The notes: a model not told the origin generated them from the letters alone. 64,000 nucleotides of DNA from Sporosarcina psychrophila (GCF_001590685.1 NZ_CP014616.1:2727001-2791000), one strand, 5' to 3'; positions 34,779 through 44,528 are shown, counted from the first letter of the stretch. A program made the numbers and translations.

Positions 34779-37050
34779 TTCTTTCCCCTCCCGCTAGCGT
34801 CTTAAGAAGGGATCCGACATCCCGTTTCATGCCCATACCAGCTTCTTGCGCACCGATACAAACCGGACAACCCGACTCGCAGCGACAGGTGGACACATGA
34901 TCGGCTGCTTTTTGCAACAGCTCATCCCACCGTTCAAAAATCTTTTCACTCAGACCTATTCCGCCTGGATAACTGTCGTAAATGAAAATAGTTGGCTTTC
35001 CGGTATGAACAGCTTTCACTTGCGGCACAACATGGATATCCGTTTTATCGCAGCGGACGAATAACGGGATAAATGACTGGATCGCATAGGCTGCACCCGT
35101 CATCGCATCCGTCAGTCCAGCGCCCGTCCATCCTTCAGGTATGTCGAATGTGTACCACGTGGAAGACGTATGTAATTCTTCTGCGGGTAATGAAATCGGA
35201 CCAGAACCGATATTATCATGTGTATCGAATCTGATTTTCTTGAAAATCGTCGGGATTGCAAGTACAGCGATATCACCATAAGCGGCCTTGTTATCTCCGA
35301 ACTGTTCGGCGATATCTTCATTCATCACTTTCAGTTCCACTGCAAGATTGGCATCCGTGAAGTAATCGACATCGACTTCTGTGACATAGGCTTTCTTTTC
35401 ATCCCAATCCAATTGCTCAACTTGGAACTGGGTTCCTTGATGGATATAAATTGCTTCTTCATGGAGGAGCGTCATCGCACTAAAACGATCCATCTCCCCT
35501 ATGACCTTCGTTTCTTTTGGATACGTTTTATCAATAATGATGACGTTTTCCTGTGTTGCAGAGCGAAGACTCACTTCACTTGCTGGAAAACTGTCTGTCA
35601 TCCAATGCCATTTGTCTGTAGTCTTTATCAAAACTCCTTCGCTTTCAAGGAACGCGAGTAATTCTTGTACGTCAAATTCACCATATGTTTCTGTCGAAGA
35701 AAATGGCAGCTCAAATGAAGCACATTTAAGATGATCCATTAAGATAAACATATTATCCGGATGAATCCGTGCTTCTTCCGGTGACTGGCCAAGAAGATAA
35801 TCAGGGTGTTCAATAATATATTGATCGAGAGCCAGGGATTGGGCGACGTAAATAATGAGCGCCTCATCTTGCCGTCTTCCCGCACGCCCTGCCTGTTGAA
35901 ATGCACTCGCAATATTTCCCGGGTAACCCGTCATAATACACGCTTGTAGTTGCCCGATATCAATGCCAAGTTCAAGTGCATTCGTACTAACAACCGTACG
36001 GATAGCTCCATCCCGAAGCCCTTTTTCAATTTTCCGGCGTTCTGAAGGTAGGTAACCTCCCCTATAGCCCATTACTGTTTCATCGAACAGTTTCTTTTTC
36101 GTCAATGCTTTCATATAAGTGACAAGCATTTCAACTCGTACTCGGCTTTTTGCAAAGATAATCGTTTGGATGCCTTCCCGGTATAAAAGCGCGGCGATAT
36201 CTCGCACTTCAAGTACAGCACTTCTTCGAATACCAAACGTTGGATGAACGACCGGTGGATTATAGAAGACAAAATGTTTCTTTCCGGCGGGTGCTCCATT
36301 TTTGATGATTACTTGAACGTCCTCATTTATCAACGACTCCGCTAGTTCTTGCGGATTTGCAATTGTCGCAGATGTGCAGATGAACACTGGATCACTGCCA
36401 TAATAGTTGCAGATTCGTTTCAACCTTCGCAGCACATGTGCGACATGACTGCCGAAAACACCTTTGTACGTATGCAATTCATCGATGATGATGTATTTTA
36501 AGTTCTCGAATAACGACACCCATTTTGTATGATGTGGCAAGATACCTGAATGCAGCATATCGGGATTTGTCAGCACGATATGACCCGACTTTCTAACCTT
36601 AGAACGCAAGCCAGGTGCAGTATCCCCGTCGTATGTATAACTGAGGATGGTTTCCCCACTCGCTTCAATCAGCTCATGGAGGTCCGCCAGCTGATCTTGG
36701 GCCAGTGCTTTTGTTGGAAACAAATAAATGGCTCTCGATGTATCATCTTCGAGGATACTTTGCATAACAGGTAAATGATAGCAAAGGGATTTTCCGGAAG
36801 CTGTCGGTGTAACGGCGGTAATAGAATTTCCGGATGATGCCAGGTCGAAGGCTTCTCTTTGATGGCTATATAATTTATCAATTCCTTTGGATGCAAGTGC
36901 TTTAATAATCGATGGATGGAGTTTTCCCGGAAATTCGGCGTAGATTGCTTCTTTCTCAGCAATCGTTTTAGTATGGATGACGTTAGCGGAAAAAGAGGCG
37001 TCAGTGCGCAGTTTTTCTAACACTTCGTGAACCGCTTTCTTCTTTATCAT
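34768..37050 (-). CDS. mrfA: MrfA (YprA), DEAD/DEAH-box DNA helicase with DUF1998
   Basis: This 760-residue helicase has Walker A TPTASGKS (about 81-88), motif II IIDELHTY (DELH), SATIANP (motif III), and ALELGIDIG with QQAGRAGRR (motifs V-VI). The C-terminal DUF1998 holds a four-Cys metal site, CRCESGCPVC, near residues 714-723. MrfA and MrfB act in a nucleotide-excision-like pathway for mitomycin damage independent of UvrABC. It overlaps yppE by 4 nt upstream and mrfB downstream. Confidence 0.92.
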   Translation of the reverse strand: MIKKKAVHEVLEKLRTDASFSANVIHTKTIAEKEAIYAEFPGKLHPSIIKALASKGIDKLYSHQREAFDLASSGNSITAVTPTASGKSLCYHLPVMQSILEDDTSRAIYLFPTKALAQDQLADLHELIEASGETILSYTYDGDTAPGLRSKVRKSGHIVLTNPDMLHSGILPHHTKWVSLFENLKYIIIDELHTYKGVFGSHVAHVLRRLKRICNYYGSDPVFICTSATIANPQELAESLINEDVQVIIKNGAPAGKKHFVFYNPPVVHPTFGIRRSAVLEVRDIAALLYREGIQTIIFAKSRVRVEMLVTYMKALTKKKLFDETVMGYRGGYLPSERRKIEKGLRDGAIRTVVSTNALELGIDIGQLQACIMTGYPGNIASAFQQAGRAGRRQDEALIIYVAQSLALDQYIIEHPDYLLGQSPEEARIHPDNMFILMDHLKCASFELPFSSTETYGEFDVQELLAFLESEGVLIKTTDKWHWMTDSFPASEVSLRSATQENVIIIDKTYPKETKVIGEMDRFSAMTLLHEEAIYIHQGTQFQVEQLDWDEKKAYVTEVDVDYFTDANLAVELKVMNEDIAEQFGDNKAAYGDIAVLAIPTIFKKIRFDTHDNIGSGPISLPAEELHTSSTWYTFDIPEGWTGAGLTDAMTGAAYAIQSFIPLFVRCDKTDIHVVPQVKAVHTGKPTIFIYDSYPGGIGLSEKIFERWDELLQKAADHVSTCRCESGCPVCIGAQEAGMGMKRDVGSLLKTLAGGERNVI

Positions 37051-37418
37051 CGTACATCGCCTTCTTGTTCAAGACGTAGTGCGTCCAAAATTGTTTTTAA
37101 CGTATATTCAGCTGAATTAATCGATAAGATAAAACGTTTTTTACCTGTCTTTTGATAAAATGACTGGACGATGAATTGCTTCATAGAGTCAGTCAGTGTT
37201 TCAATTTGAATTGGATGAACATATTTCGGCTTGGCTGTCTTGATGAATTCAGATACTTCCTCTGTCCATTCATCAAGCAACGTATGATATTGATCTGCAT
37301 ATGGTTTTACTTCTATGAAAAAGTCGGGTTCCCGATCGAGTTCTCTCATCTGCGCATGGCGCTCGAAGCATTCCTTACAAACAGCAAGTAGCGCTTCAGT
37401 TTTTTGTTGTAGATTCAT
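37047..37418 (-). CDS. yppE: YppE-like DUF1798 protein
   Basis: This 123-residue helical protein has the length and character of YppE (DUF1798), a small four-helix protein of unknown function. Motifs include HAQMRELDREPDFFIEVKP and a conserved C-terminal YTLKTILDAL helix. It has no membrane segment. AAAGGGTG precedes the ATG. It heads yppE-mrfA-mrfB, with 4-nt overlap, so a link to DNA repair is possible by context only. Confidence 0.8.
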   Translation of the reverse strand: MNLQQKTEALLAVCKECFERHAQMRELDREPDFFIEVKPYADQYHTLLDEWTEEVSEFIKTAKPKYVHPIQIETLTDSMKQFIVQSFYQKTGKKRFILSINSAEYTLKTILDALRLEQEGDVR

Positions 37419-37575
37419 AATGATACACCCTTTCCGGACGTTTCTTTTATTTTAACAGATATGACCGAAATGCACCAAATTCATAGGAACGTATATTCCT
37501 TGGTATTACTAATCCTTCATTACTAGATAAAGTGCTATTTAGGTTGAAGTATTGAATACGTCATATGAACTGAGC

Positions 37576-37944
37576 GCAGGCGCCTTACAAGGGGGCAGCT
37601 GGAACCATAAGACTGGCAGCGAAGCTTGTCAGGCTTATGGGAGGGCACTGAAAAAGTTCTTTTTTATAGTAAGAACTAGTTGATTGTAGTGAAGAGCGGC
37701 GACTCCAGCTGGAACAGCGCGAGCTGAAGACCCCGCAGGAAGAGCCGTTACGAAGAACGGCTTTTGCGAGCAAAAGCGCTAGCGTTGGGAGCACGGGGCA
37801 AGAATGCCTTAATTTCTGCAAAGAACGCAGAAATACGGCAAATCGAACCCTCTGCTGTTCGATTGGCTGAAGCCGTGCCCGCGGAAAGCGTCCGCTCGGA
37901 ACGGAAATCAACGGGATTGAAGGAAATCGTACTTTTTCAGTGCC
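37576..37944. repeat. Intergenic repeat cassette of Bacillaceae type, ~300-370 bp
   Basis: The 37419-38243 gap holds no gene but contains a palindromic cassette. Outer arms GGCACTGAAAAAGT (from 37644) pair with ACTTTTTCAGTGCC (to 37944). Inside are GAGCGGCGACTCCAGC, GAAGACCCCGCAGGA and GCCCGCGGAAAGCGTCCG, wording I know from a repeat scattered in Bacillus, Lysinibacillus and relatives. Further hairpins are GAGCCGTTACGAAGAACGGCTTTTGC and GAACCC-GCTGTTCGATT types. A GGCGCCTTAC fragment of the other repeat family sits at 37579. Function unknown. Confidence 0.72.
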
Positions 37945-38243
37945 TTAGTTTATCGCGGAAGGCATCCCTGAAGCGCCGAAGCGTTATTGAATGGAATCAT
38001 TTAGCTCAATCTATATAGTTAATTTTCAACAGGACTAAATGTAATCTCCACTTTTCCCCAGCAGAATAACGTCTTTGATACAAGTGTACATCATAATTAT
38101 GTTCAAATTATGTCACAGAAATTAAAACTTCTTCTCTATATGACAACTAATACTAGTGCTCCTTTAACGTGTAAGGTACATTAACGATAATAGATAGCTT
38201 GTTTCAACGTTAAAATATGCATCATTAAGGGAGAACTTTGTTA

Positions 38244-39092
38244 ATGGCTACGAAAATCGCTTGGATTACTGATACAGCTGCACAACTAGACGAATCTTTT
38301 ATACGAAAACATAACGTACATATATTACCATTGAGTATCGTATTTGCTGATGTTGTTTTTAAAGAAACAGTCGATATGACACAGGAAGAGTTTTACGACA
38401 AATTACGTGTTGCCAAAAATCCCCCCAAAACATCCCAACCCGCTATTGGTGAAATGGTTGCCCTTTATGAAAAACTACAGGAGCAAGGCTATGATTGCGC
38501 AATTGCCTTGCATGTGTCTAGCGGCCTATCCGGCACATTTGATAGCTCGCAAACAGCTGCACAAATGGTAGACTTCAAGGTCTATCCAATTGACTCGAAA
38601 ATCGGCTCCTATCCGATGATCAAAATGATTGAAATTGGCAATGAACTACTAGAACAGGGACATGACATTAAAGAAGTCGTTGCAGCCATCAAAAAAATGA
38701 CGGAAAATTCCAAGTTATCCTTCATACCTGCTAATCTAAATCAGCTCCATAAAAGCGGTCGTGTCTCTGGAACACAAGCATTTCTAAGTAATTTGCTAAA
38801 TATTAAAGTGGTCATCTCGTTTGAAGATGGAAAACCAGTGATGAAAGAAAAAGTTCGTGCCAATAAACGAGCTAAAATAAATGTGACAGATTTACTGCGC
38901 AGCGACATGGAAAATAGCAGCATCCCAGAAATCGCAGTGATCCACTGTAACAATGTAATGAATGCTGAAAGTTGGAAAGAAGAGCTATTGCAGGAATTCC
39001 CAAACTTGAAAGTACAAGTTCTCCCCCTCAGCGTCTGTGTGGGCGTACATGCAGGTGAAGGTACTACTGGGCTAAGCTGGGTGAGGTATTAA
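38244..39092 (+). CDS. DegV-family fatty-acid-binding protein
   Basis: This 282-residue protein has the DegV layout. KIAWITDTAAQLD (about 4-16), PKTSQPAIGE (TSQPS-type motif, about 64-73), ALHVSSGLSGTF (about 93-104) and DSKIGSYPM mark the lipid head-group site. Firmicutes DegV/FakB proteins present fatty acids to the FakA kinase; whether this is FakB is inference. ATG 38244 follows GGGAGA; a TTG just upstream is less likely. It stands alone between two terminators or gaps. Confidence 0.9.
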   Translation: MATKIAWITDTAAQLDESFIRKHNVHILPLSIVFADVVFKETVDMTQEEFYDKLRVAKNPPKTSQPAIGEMVALYEKLQEQGYDCAIALHVSSGLSGTFDSSQTAAQMVDFKVYPIDSKIGSYPMIKMIEIGNELLEQGHDIKEVVAAIKKMTENSKLSFIPANLNQLHKSGRVSGTQAFLSNLLNIKVVISFEDGKPVMKEKVRANKRAKINVTDLLRSDMENSSIPEIAVIHCNNVMNAESWKEELLQEFPNLKVQVLPLSVCVGVHAGEGTTGLSWVRY

Positions 39093-39461
39093 AATGTAGG
39101 AACTAGATTATGTTTACGAAAATAATAAGCTGACTGCCTTGTACTAATTGGCAATCGGCTTATTTTGGATTGTAATTGGATGTCCATTCTTCTATGATAT
39201 AACAGCTTTATCGTTACATTTTATTCACATACCTTGTTCCCTTTCTTGTATCCACTCCCCTTTCTACTCTTATCGGCTGTCCTAATTAGTAGCCTTCATT
39301 ATCTATATCGCCACATTTTTTACGCACTATATGATAAATAATTATTTCCGATTTATTGAATAGGTTTAAGCTTGTTCAATATCTGGACATTAGATTGCAA
39401 CTTTCCGAGCACTAATCCGTCCAATTGATATGGTATGATAGTGAGATGCGAGGTGATACCT
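39093..39461. other. Intergenic region between the degV-like gene and recU
   Basis: After the terminator at 39124-39166 the sequence is AT-rich with no convincing frame or conserved RNA. A possible -10 (TATGAT, about 39433) lies just before recU, without a clear -35. Confidence 0.5.
39124..39166 (+). terminator. Terminator after the degV-like gene
   Basis: AATAAGCTGACTGCC (39124-39138) pairs with GGCAATCGGCTTATT (39150-39164) with minor mismatch, then TTGG; T run is short. Confidence 0.65.
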
Positions 39462-40097
39462 ATGACAATACGCTATCCGAACGGCAAGAAATATATACCC
39501 ATTCAGAAGATAGGCCATCAAAAAAAAGTCGATCTTTCATTCAGTAACCGAGGGAAGTCATTGGAAGATGAATTGAATGAAACGAATGAGTTCTATTTAA
39601 GTCGCGGCATTGCTGTCATCCATAAGAAACCCGTTCCAATCCAAGTCGTAAACGTGAATTATCCGGAGCGAAGTGCCGCTGTCATAACCGAAGCCTATTT
39701 TAGGACACCGTCTACAACTGACTTTAACGGAGTATGGCAAGGGAACTATATTGATTTCGAAGCAAAAGAAACCAAGAGTGCGACATCTTTTCCATTGCAA
39801 AATATTCATGACCATCAAGTGGAACATATGCAATCTGTGTCAAAGCAAGGTGGAGTTGTTTTTTTCATTGTCAAATTCACTTCGCTTGACCGCTATTTTA
39901 TCGTCCCTTATGATAATTTTGAGAAATATTGGGAAAGAATGAAAAAAGGTGGAAGAAAATCGATCACACTTATAGAGTTTGAGACCATGTCCTTGGAGAT
40001 TCTACCACGTTTCAATCCAAGGCTCGATTATTTAAAAGCGGTGTCTATTATGACAACGACATCAAACAATGCAACTGAAAGGCAGGAAGATGTATGA
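39462..40097 (+). CDS. recU: Holliday junction resolvase RecU
   Basis: This 211-residue nuclease resolves four-way junctions in recombination. Conserved elements are NRGKSLEDELNETN (about 29-42), FRTPSTTDFNGVWQGNYIDFEAKE with catalytic Asp and Glu-x-Lys (about 81-104), and FPLQNIHDHQ (about 112-121). ATG 39462 is chosen because GAGGTGAT precedes it and gives the usual N terminus. It overlaps ponA by 4 nt, as in other Firmicutes. Confidence 0.95.
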   Translation: MTIRYPNGKKYIPIQKIGHQKKVDLSFSNRGKSLEDELNETNEFYLSRGIAVIHKKPVPIQVVNVNYPERSAAVITEAYFRTPSTTDFNGVWQGNYIDFEAKETKSATSFPLQNIHDHQVEHMQSVSKQGGVVFFIVKFTSLDRYFIVPYDNFEKYWERMKKGGRKSITLIEFETMSLEILPRFNPRLDYLKAVSIMTTTSNNATERQEDV

Positions 40098-42730
40098 GCG
40101 ATAATATAAATTCAAGAGCTGGACGCCGGAAAAACATTGAGGCCGAACGCGCAAAGAAAAAAAGTAAAAAGACGAATAAGGGAAAAGGCATCATTAAGAA
40201 GATAGTTCTGGCAATCGTCGCCATCGGAGTTGCCATACTAGTTGGCGGCGCGGGCTTATTCGCTTTTTATGCAAGTTCTGCACCTGATCTCGACGAAAAC
40301 CTTTTAAAAGACCCCTTATCATCTGATTTACTTGATATCCACGGTGATGTCTTCATGAAATCGGGCGCTGAAAAAAGGGAGTTCGTTCCCTACGCTGAAA
40401 TCCCGGACCCGATGCAAGATGCAATACTTGCAACGGAAGACGTCCGTTTCTATTCCCACCACGGGATGGATTTTTGGAGGCTTGGTGGTGCAGTCATCGC
40501 GAACTTTAGAAGTGGTTTCGGTTCTCAAGGAGCGAGCACACTTACCCAACAGGTCATTAAGAACTCATTCCTGTCAGAAGAGAAAACGTTAAAAAGGAAG
40601 GCACAAGAAGCATGGCTCGCTTTCCAGCTTGAACGTAAGTATGAAAAAGAAGAAATCTTTGAAATGTACTTTAATAAGATTCTGATGTCCGGAAATAACT
40701 ACGGATTTGGAACAGCTTCAAAATACTTTTATGGTAAAAATCTGAATGAACTTGAACTACACGAAGTCGCTATGTTAGCAGGACTTCCACAAAGTCCAAA
40801 CGGATACAATCCTTATAAAAACCCGGCTCGTGCTAAAAAACGACGCAATATCGTACTTGGGCTAATGTACCAGCATAAAAAAATTACTAAAGTCGAAATG
40901 GAAGCAGCACAGGCGATGCCAGTCACAGGAACATTACTGGCTGACGACAAAAGACAGGTTAGCAACACAAAATACCCAGCTTATGTCGATCTTGTGCTCT
41001 CTGAATTGGAAGAAGCGGGTATGTCACACTTGCTTGCTGAAGGCGTAAAAATTCAAACGAATTTGGATCCTGCAGCTCAGCAATCTGTGGAGAATGCATT
41101 AAATACGAACGATTTATATGAATCCGAAAAAATGCAAGCCGGAATGACCGTTCTTGATACCAAAACGGGTGCAATCGTTGCAGTCGGTGGAGGGCGTAAT
41201 TATTCTGGAACGGACTGGAACTTTGCTACAGACCAAAAACGTCAACCCGGATCGGTGATTAAACCGATTCTCTCTTACGGCCCAGCCATCGAAAACCTTA
41301 GCTGGTCAACAGGAAATACGGTCGTAGATGAACCTTACAACTATAAAGGGACAGATAAAGCCATTCGGAACGTCGACGGTAAATATCAAGGGACAATGAC
41401 AATTCGAGAAGCATTATACAAATCCCGCAACATTCCTGCAGTAAAAGTGTTTGAAGAGGTCGGAACTGCAAAGGCAGGCGCTTTTGCGAAAGGGCTCGGA
41501 CTTCCGTTTGATAAATTGAATTCTTCCAATGCACTTGGCGGCGGAGAATATGATTTTTCTACACTTCAGATGGCGGGAGCCTATTCAGCCTTTGGTAACG
41601 GCGGGAATTACACAAAACCGTATGCCATCAAGGAAATTATTTTTAGAGATGGAAAAAAAGCACCTAACATGACACCAAAATCAGAAACAGTCATGAAAGA
41701 TTCGACTGCATATATGGTAACGGACATTTTACGTGAAGTATTAACAGCTGGAACAGGAACCAAAGCAGCTATTTCAGGTCTGGATATTGCCGGTAAAACC
41801 GGGACAACAAACTATCCATCTGAAATCATAACAAAGAACGGCTTGAAAAATTCAGACGTTCCCGATTCATGGTTTGCTGGCTATACGACAGATTACACAA
41901 TTGCCGTATGGGGTGGTTACGAGAAATATGCAACACCTATCACTACATTCGATAAAGGCAGGTATGTCCCTCAAAATCTGTTTCGCATGGTCATGAGTGA
42001 CATTTCTTCCGGGAAAAATACATCACGGTTCCAAAAACCTGACTCTGTGGAGGAAGCGACGATTGAATACGGTTCAAATCCACTTGTTTTAGCAAGTCGG
42101 ACGACACCTAGCAATAGGAAGCGTACAGAACTATTCGTCAGAGGAACTGCGCCCGTAGAAGTTGCTGAAGAAGAAATTATCGAACTTGAAGCACCAAATA
42201 GTTTGGCCGCTCAATATAATGAAGAAACGAGTTCTATTGATTTAAACTGGTCCCATAATGCTCCAGTTTCGGAAGCTATCATAGGCAATGTAGAGTTCAC
42301 CGTATTAGTGGGTGTGGATGGTAGCGATATGCAAGAAATGACAACGACAACAGACACGTCAGTTACATTCTCAGGAGCCGAAGCTGGTCGGAAATATACG
42401 TTCTCCGTCGTTGCTAAACTCGACGACTTAGTTAGTAGTCCAGCGACTACGACCGTTCAGATTGAAGAGGTTACCGAAGAAGTCCCAGTACCTGATGAAG
42501 AAATTGATACTGAAAACCCAGATGGTGAAGACTGGAACAACGGCAATAACGGTAACGACTGGAACAACGGCAATAACGGTAACAATGACAACAACGGTAA
42601 TAACGGCAACAATGGTAATGGCGGTAACGAGGGTACGCCCCCCGATGATGGGACCGGCACCCCGGTTCCACCAGAACCAGGAACCGGGACTGATGGAACC
42701 ACTACTGATGATGGTACTGGTTCCCCGTAA
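40094..42730 (+). CDS. ponA: Penicillin-binding protein 1A/1B (class A PBP, PonA)
   Basis: This 878-residue bifunctional cell-wall synthase has a basic cytoplasmic tail (1-35), one membrane anchor (about 36-60), a GT51 glycosyltransferase domain (catalytic Glu in ATEDVRFYSHHG, about 115-126; GASTLTQQ about 150), and a transpeptidase domain with SVIK (PGSVIKP), SRN (SxN) and KTGTT motifs. A fibronectin-type III-like domain (about 690-790) follows. The tail is low-complexity: Asn-Gly-Trp then Thr-Pro-Gly-Asp. Overlap with recU is ATGA. GpsB, encoded at 33 kb, is its known partner. Confidence 0.95.
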   Translation: MSDNINSRAGRRKNIEAERAKKKSKKTNKGKGIIKKIVLAIVAIGVAILVGGAGLFAFYASSAPDLDENLLKDPLSSDLLDIHGDVFMKSGAEKREFVPYAEIPDPMQDAILATEDVRFYSHHGMDFWRLGGAVIANFRSGFGSQGASTLTQQVIKNSFLSEEKTLKRKAQEAWLAFQLERKYEKEEIFEMYFNKILMSGNNYGFGTASKYFYGKNLNELELHEVAMLAGLPQSPNGYNPYKNPARAKKRRNIVLGLMYQHKKITKVEMEAAQAMPVTGTLLADDKRQVSNTKYPAYVDLVLSELEEAGMSHLLAEGVKIQTNLDPAAQQSVENALNTNDLYESEKMQAGMTVLDTKTGAIVAVGGGRNYSGTDWNFATDQKRQPGSVIKPILSYGPAIENLSWSTGNTVVDEPYNYKGTDKAIRNVDGKYQGTMTIREALYKSRNIPAVKVFEEVGTAKAGAFAKGLGLPFDKLNSSNALGGGEYDFSTLQMAGAYSAFGNGGNYTKPYAIKEIIFRDGKKAPNMTPKSETVMKDSTAYMVTDILREVLTAGTGTKAAISGLDIAGKTGTTNYPSEIITKNGLKNSDVPDSWFAGYTTDYTIAVWGGYEKYATPITTFDKGRYVPQNLFRMVMSDISSGKNTSRFQKPDSVEEATIEYGSNPLVLASRTTPSNRKRTELFVRGTAPVEVAEEEIIELEAPNSLAAQYNEETSSIDLNWSHNAPVSEAIIGNVEFTVLVGVDGSDMQEMTTTTDTSVTFSGAEAGRKYTFSVVAKLDDLVSSPATTTVQIEEVTEEVPVPDEEIDTENPDGEDWNNGNNGNDWNNGNNGNNDNNGNNGNNGNGGNEGTPPDDGTGTPVPPEPGTGTDGTTTDDGTGSP
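42530..42625 (+). repeat. Minisatellite in the 3' end of ponA
   Basis: A 27-bp unit encoding DWNNGNNGN is perfectly duplicated (42530-42556 and 42557-42583) and followed by degenerate NDNNGNNGNNGNGGN codons. Being in frame and a multiple of three, it can expand or contract without breaking ponA. Confidence 0.85.
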
Positions 42731-42737
42731 CTGAACT

Positions 42738-42787
42738 AAAAAGCAGAAAGCGAAATGCCTAATCAGCATTTCACTTTCTGCTTTTTT
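42738..42787. terminator. Bidirectional terminator between ponA and ypoC
   Basis: AAAAAGCAGAAAG-GAAATGC pairs with GCATTTC-CTTTCTGCTTTTTT with one mismatch. Confidence 0.9.
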
Positions 42788-43133
42788 ATTTCTTTTGTAT
42801 CGACAATCTGGCAACTTTCTTTTTGGTTTCTGTAAATAGAGCATCCAGTTGAACATGAGCGTAATGGCTCGTTATTTTATCTTTCACAAATTCGAAACGC
42901 TCTATGCCATTCAGTGGAAGTAACGTATAAACAACCTTTCCTTTACGGTCATCTAACACTTTCCCACCTTGTTCAAGTAATTCACTATAATTGTCAATCG
43001 CCACATTCATCAACTCAACTGCTTGATGATCTTTTTGGTCATAAAAAGCTTCAATTTGATCCCGTACTGTTTCCCATTGATCAAAATAAGGTGCCAGTAG
43101 CTCCTTACTTATACGATTTACTTCATTTGGCAT
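42786..43133 (-). CDS. ypoC: YpoC-like protein of unknown function
   Basis: This 115-residue, mostly helical protein ends ypoC-nth-dnaD-asnS and takes the position of B. subtilis ypoC, though it is shorter than I expect for that protein. Conserved-looking stretches are LLAPYFDQWE and the C-terminal FEFVKDKITSHYAHVQLDALF. There is no signal or metal motif. The start lies inside the nth 3' end (11-nt overlap). The family call rests on context as much as sequence. Confidence 0.68.
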   Translation of the reverse strand: MPNEVNRISKELLAPYFDQWETVRDQIEAFYDQKDHQAVELMNVAIDNYSELLEQGGKVLDDRKGKVVYTLLPLNGIERFEFVKDKITSHYAHVQLDALFTETKKKVARLSIQKK

Positions 43134-43776
43134 TTGCTTTCATCCTCTTCTTCCCTTCCCTGCATAACGGCAGGAGTGGACAAACATTACATCCGGGATT
43201 TTGCGCTTTACAATGATACCTTCCGAAAAAAATGATTTGATGATGCGTATCTGTCCATTTTTCCATTGGTGTCCAGCGCATGATTTTTTCTTCAACAGCT
43301 AGCACTGAATCTTTCCACCTGTTCATACCAAGTCGCTTCGCTACACGCTCTAGATGTGTATCGATAGCAATAGCAGGTATGCCAAATGCATTCGATACGA
43401 CAACATTCGCCGTTTTACGGCCAACGCCTGGTAACGTCATCATAACGTCACGATTAGCCGGTACTTCCCCATCAAAATTATCAATAAGCATTTGACTTAG
43501 GGCTTGAATATTTTTCGCCTTATTGCGGAATAATCCAATCGACCTGATATCCGTTTGTAGTTCCTCGACATCAACCGCTAGATAATCTTCAGGTGTTTTA
43601 TATTTTTTAAACAGCTCCGCCGTCACCCGATTCACGAGAACATCCGTACATTGGGCAGATAGCAGCGTTGCTATTGTCAATTCAAAAGGATTGTCATGCA
43701 CCAGTTCACAATGTGCATCTGGGAACATTTCGCCAAATTGTTCAAGGCAAAATTCCCATTGTTTTTTTGTCAGCAT
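43123..43776 (-). CDS. nth: Endonuclease III (Nth), DNA glycosylase/AP lyase
   Basis: This 217-residue repair enzyme removes oxidised pyrimidines. It has the helix-hairpin-helix LPGVGRKTA (about 114-122) containing the catalytic Lys, the catalytic Asp in AIDTHLERV (about 136-144), and a [4Fe-4S] loop with C-x6-C-x2-C-x5-C (CKAQNPGCNVCPLLPLC, about 190-206). ATG 43776 is chosen because GGTGGGAG precedes it; the longer frame overlaps dnaD. It is translationally linked to dnaD and ypoC. Confidence 0.96.
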   Translation of the reverse strand: MLTKKQWEFCLEQFGEMFPDAHCELVHDNPFELTIATLLSAQCTDVLVNRVTAELFKKYKTPEDYLAVDVEELQTDIRSIGLFRNKAKNIQALSQMLIDNFDGEVPANRDVMMTLPGVGRKTANVVVSNAFGIPAIAIDTHLERVAKRLGMNRWKDSVLAVEEKIMRWTPMEKWTDTHHQIIFFGRYHCKAQNPGCNVCPLLPLCREGKKRMKANAK

Positions 43777-43786
43777 GTACTCCCAC

Positions 43787-44500
43787 CTAATCCCGTTCTT
43801 CCAGCCAGTTATAGAAAGGAACACGTTTTACCGAAACAGTTTTTTCTGGCTGCTGTGACGGACGTGTCCCTACGGTCCGGAATGACTTTGTTTGACGTTC
43901 AACATCAGACAATGTCTTAACATTTTTCTTTTTCCACTCAAAAAGAATCCGATCGATATACCGGAGACTTAATTTTTGTGCTATGACAGCTTCTTTTAAT
44001 GCTGCACGGATAATTTCGACTGTATGTCCATCGTCATCCAGCCACATCGTGATTGATTCGCACTCCATTGGTGACAGAAAGCGTCCAAACTCTTGTTCAA
44101 ACAGCGAAAAAATTTCTCCTTCCGCGTTCTTATGGGTCTCTTCCTCAGCCTCATTCGTTGCGAATGCAATCTGATCGACTAATCGATCCCACAATGGCTG
44201 CAAAGAAAAAGTTTCATGTAAAACCCCTTTTTGATCTTCACTTTGACCAATTCGGAGTAAACCGTGTTGCATTAAACGTTGTAAAACCATGGATACTTCA
44301 TTTTCCGTTAAATCCATACGACTTGCAAACTCGTTAGGAGTTGGGAAATGATTGCCCTCGGATTTATATGCTGTCATATGCATGATTAGCATTGCGTCCA
44401 AATCTTTGATCCCGAGACTTTTATAATTGTGAAAAAAGAGCTGGGAAATGTTTACATTCCCCTGCTCAATCCAAATTCGGAGCCGTTCTTCGTGTTGCAT
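43787..44500 (-). CDS. dnaD: Primosomal protein DnaD
   Basis: This 237-residue replication initiation protein has an N-terminal winged helix (about 1-95, oligomerisation) and a C-terminal DnaB2-type domain (about 130-200) that binds DNA and DnaA, with the conserved YIDRILFEWKKKNV (about 187-200). It helps load the replicative helicase. It sits between asnS and nth as in B. subtilis. Confidence 0.94.
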   Translation of the reverse strand: MQHEERLRIWIEQGNVNISQLFFHNYKSLGIKDLDAMLIMHMTAYKSEGNHFPTPNEFASRMDLTENEVSMVLQRLMQHGLLRIGQSEDQKGVLHETFSLQPLWDRLVDQIAFATNEAEEETHKNAEGEIFSLFEQEFGRFLSPMECESITMWLDDDGHTVEIIRAALKEAVIAQKLSLRYIDRILFEWKKKNVKTLSDVERQTKSFRTVGTRPSQQPEKTVSVKRVPFYNWLEERD

Positions 44501-44528
44501 GTCCGAACTCCTCTCTTCTATTTAGGTA

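Noticed and set aside
37585..38018. Overlapping frames on both strands in the 37.6-38.0 kb gap
   Set aside because: Both come from the GC-rich repeat cassette; neither has a start signal or recognisable protein.
42428..42856. Minus-strand and alternate frames opposite the ponA tail
   Set aside because: Translations are runs of VITVVAV- or PLLPLL-type residues produced by reading the Asn-Gly repeat in other frames.
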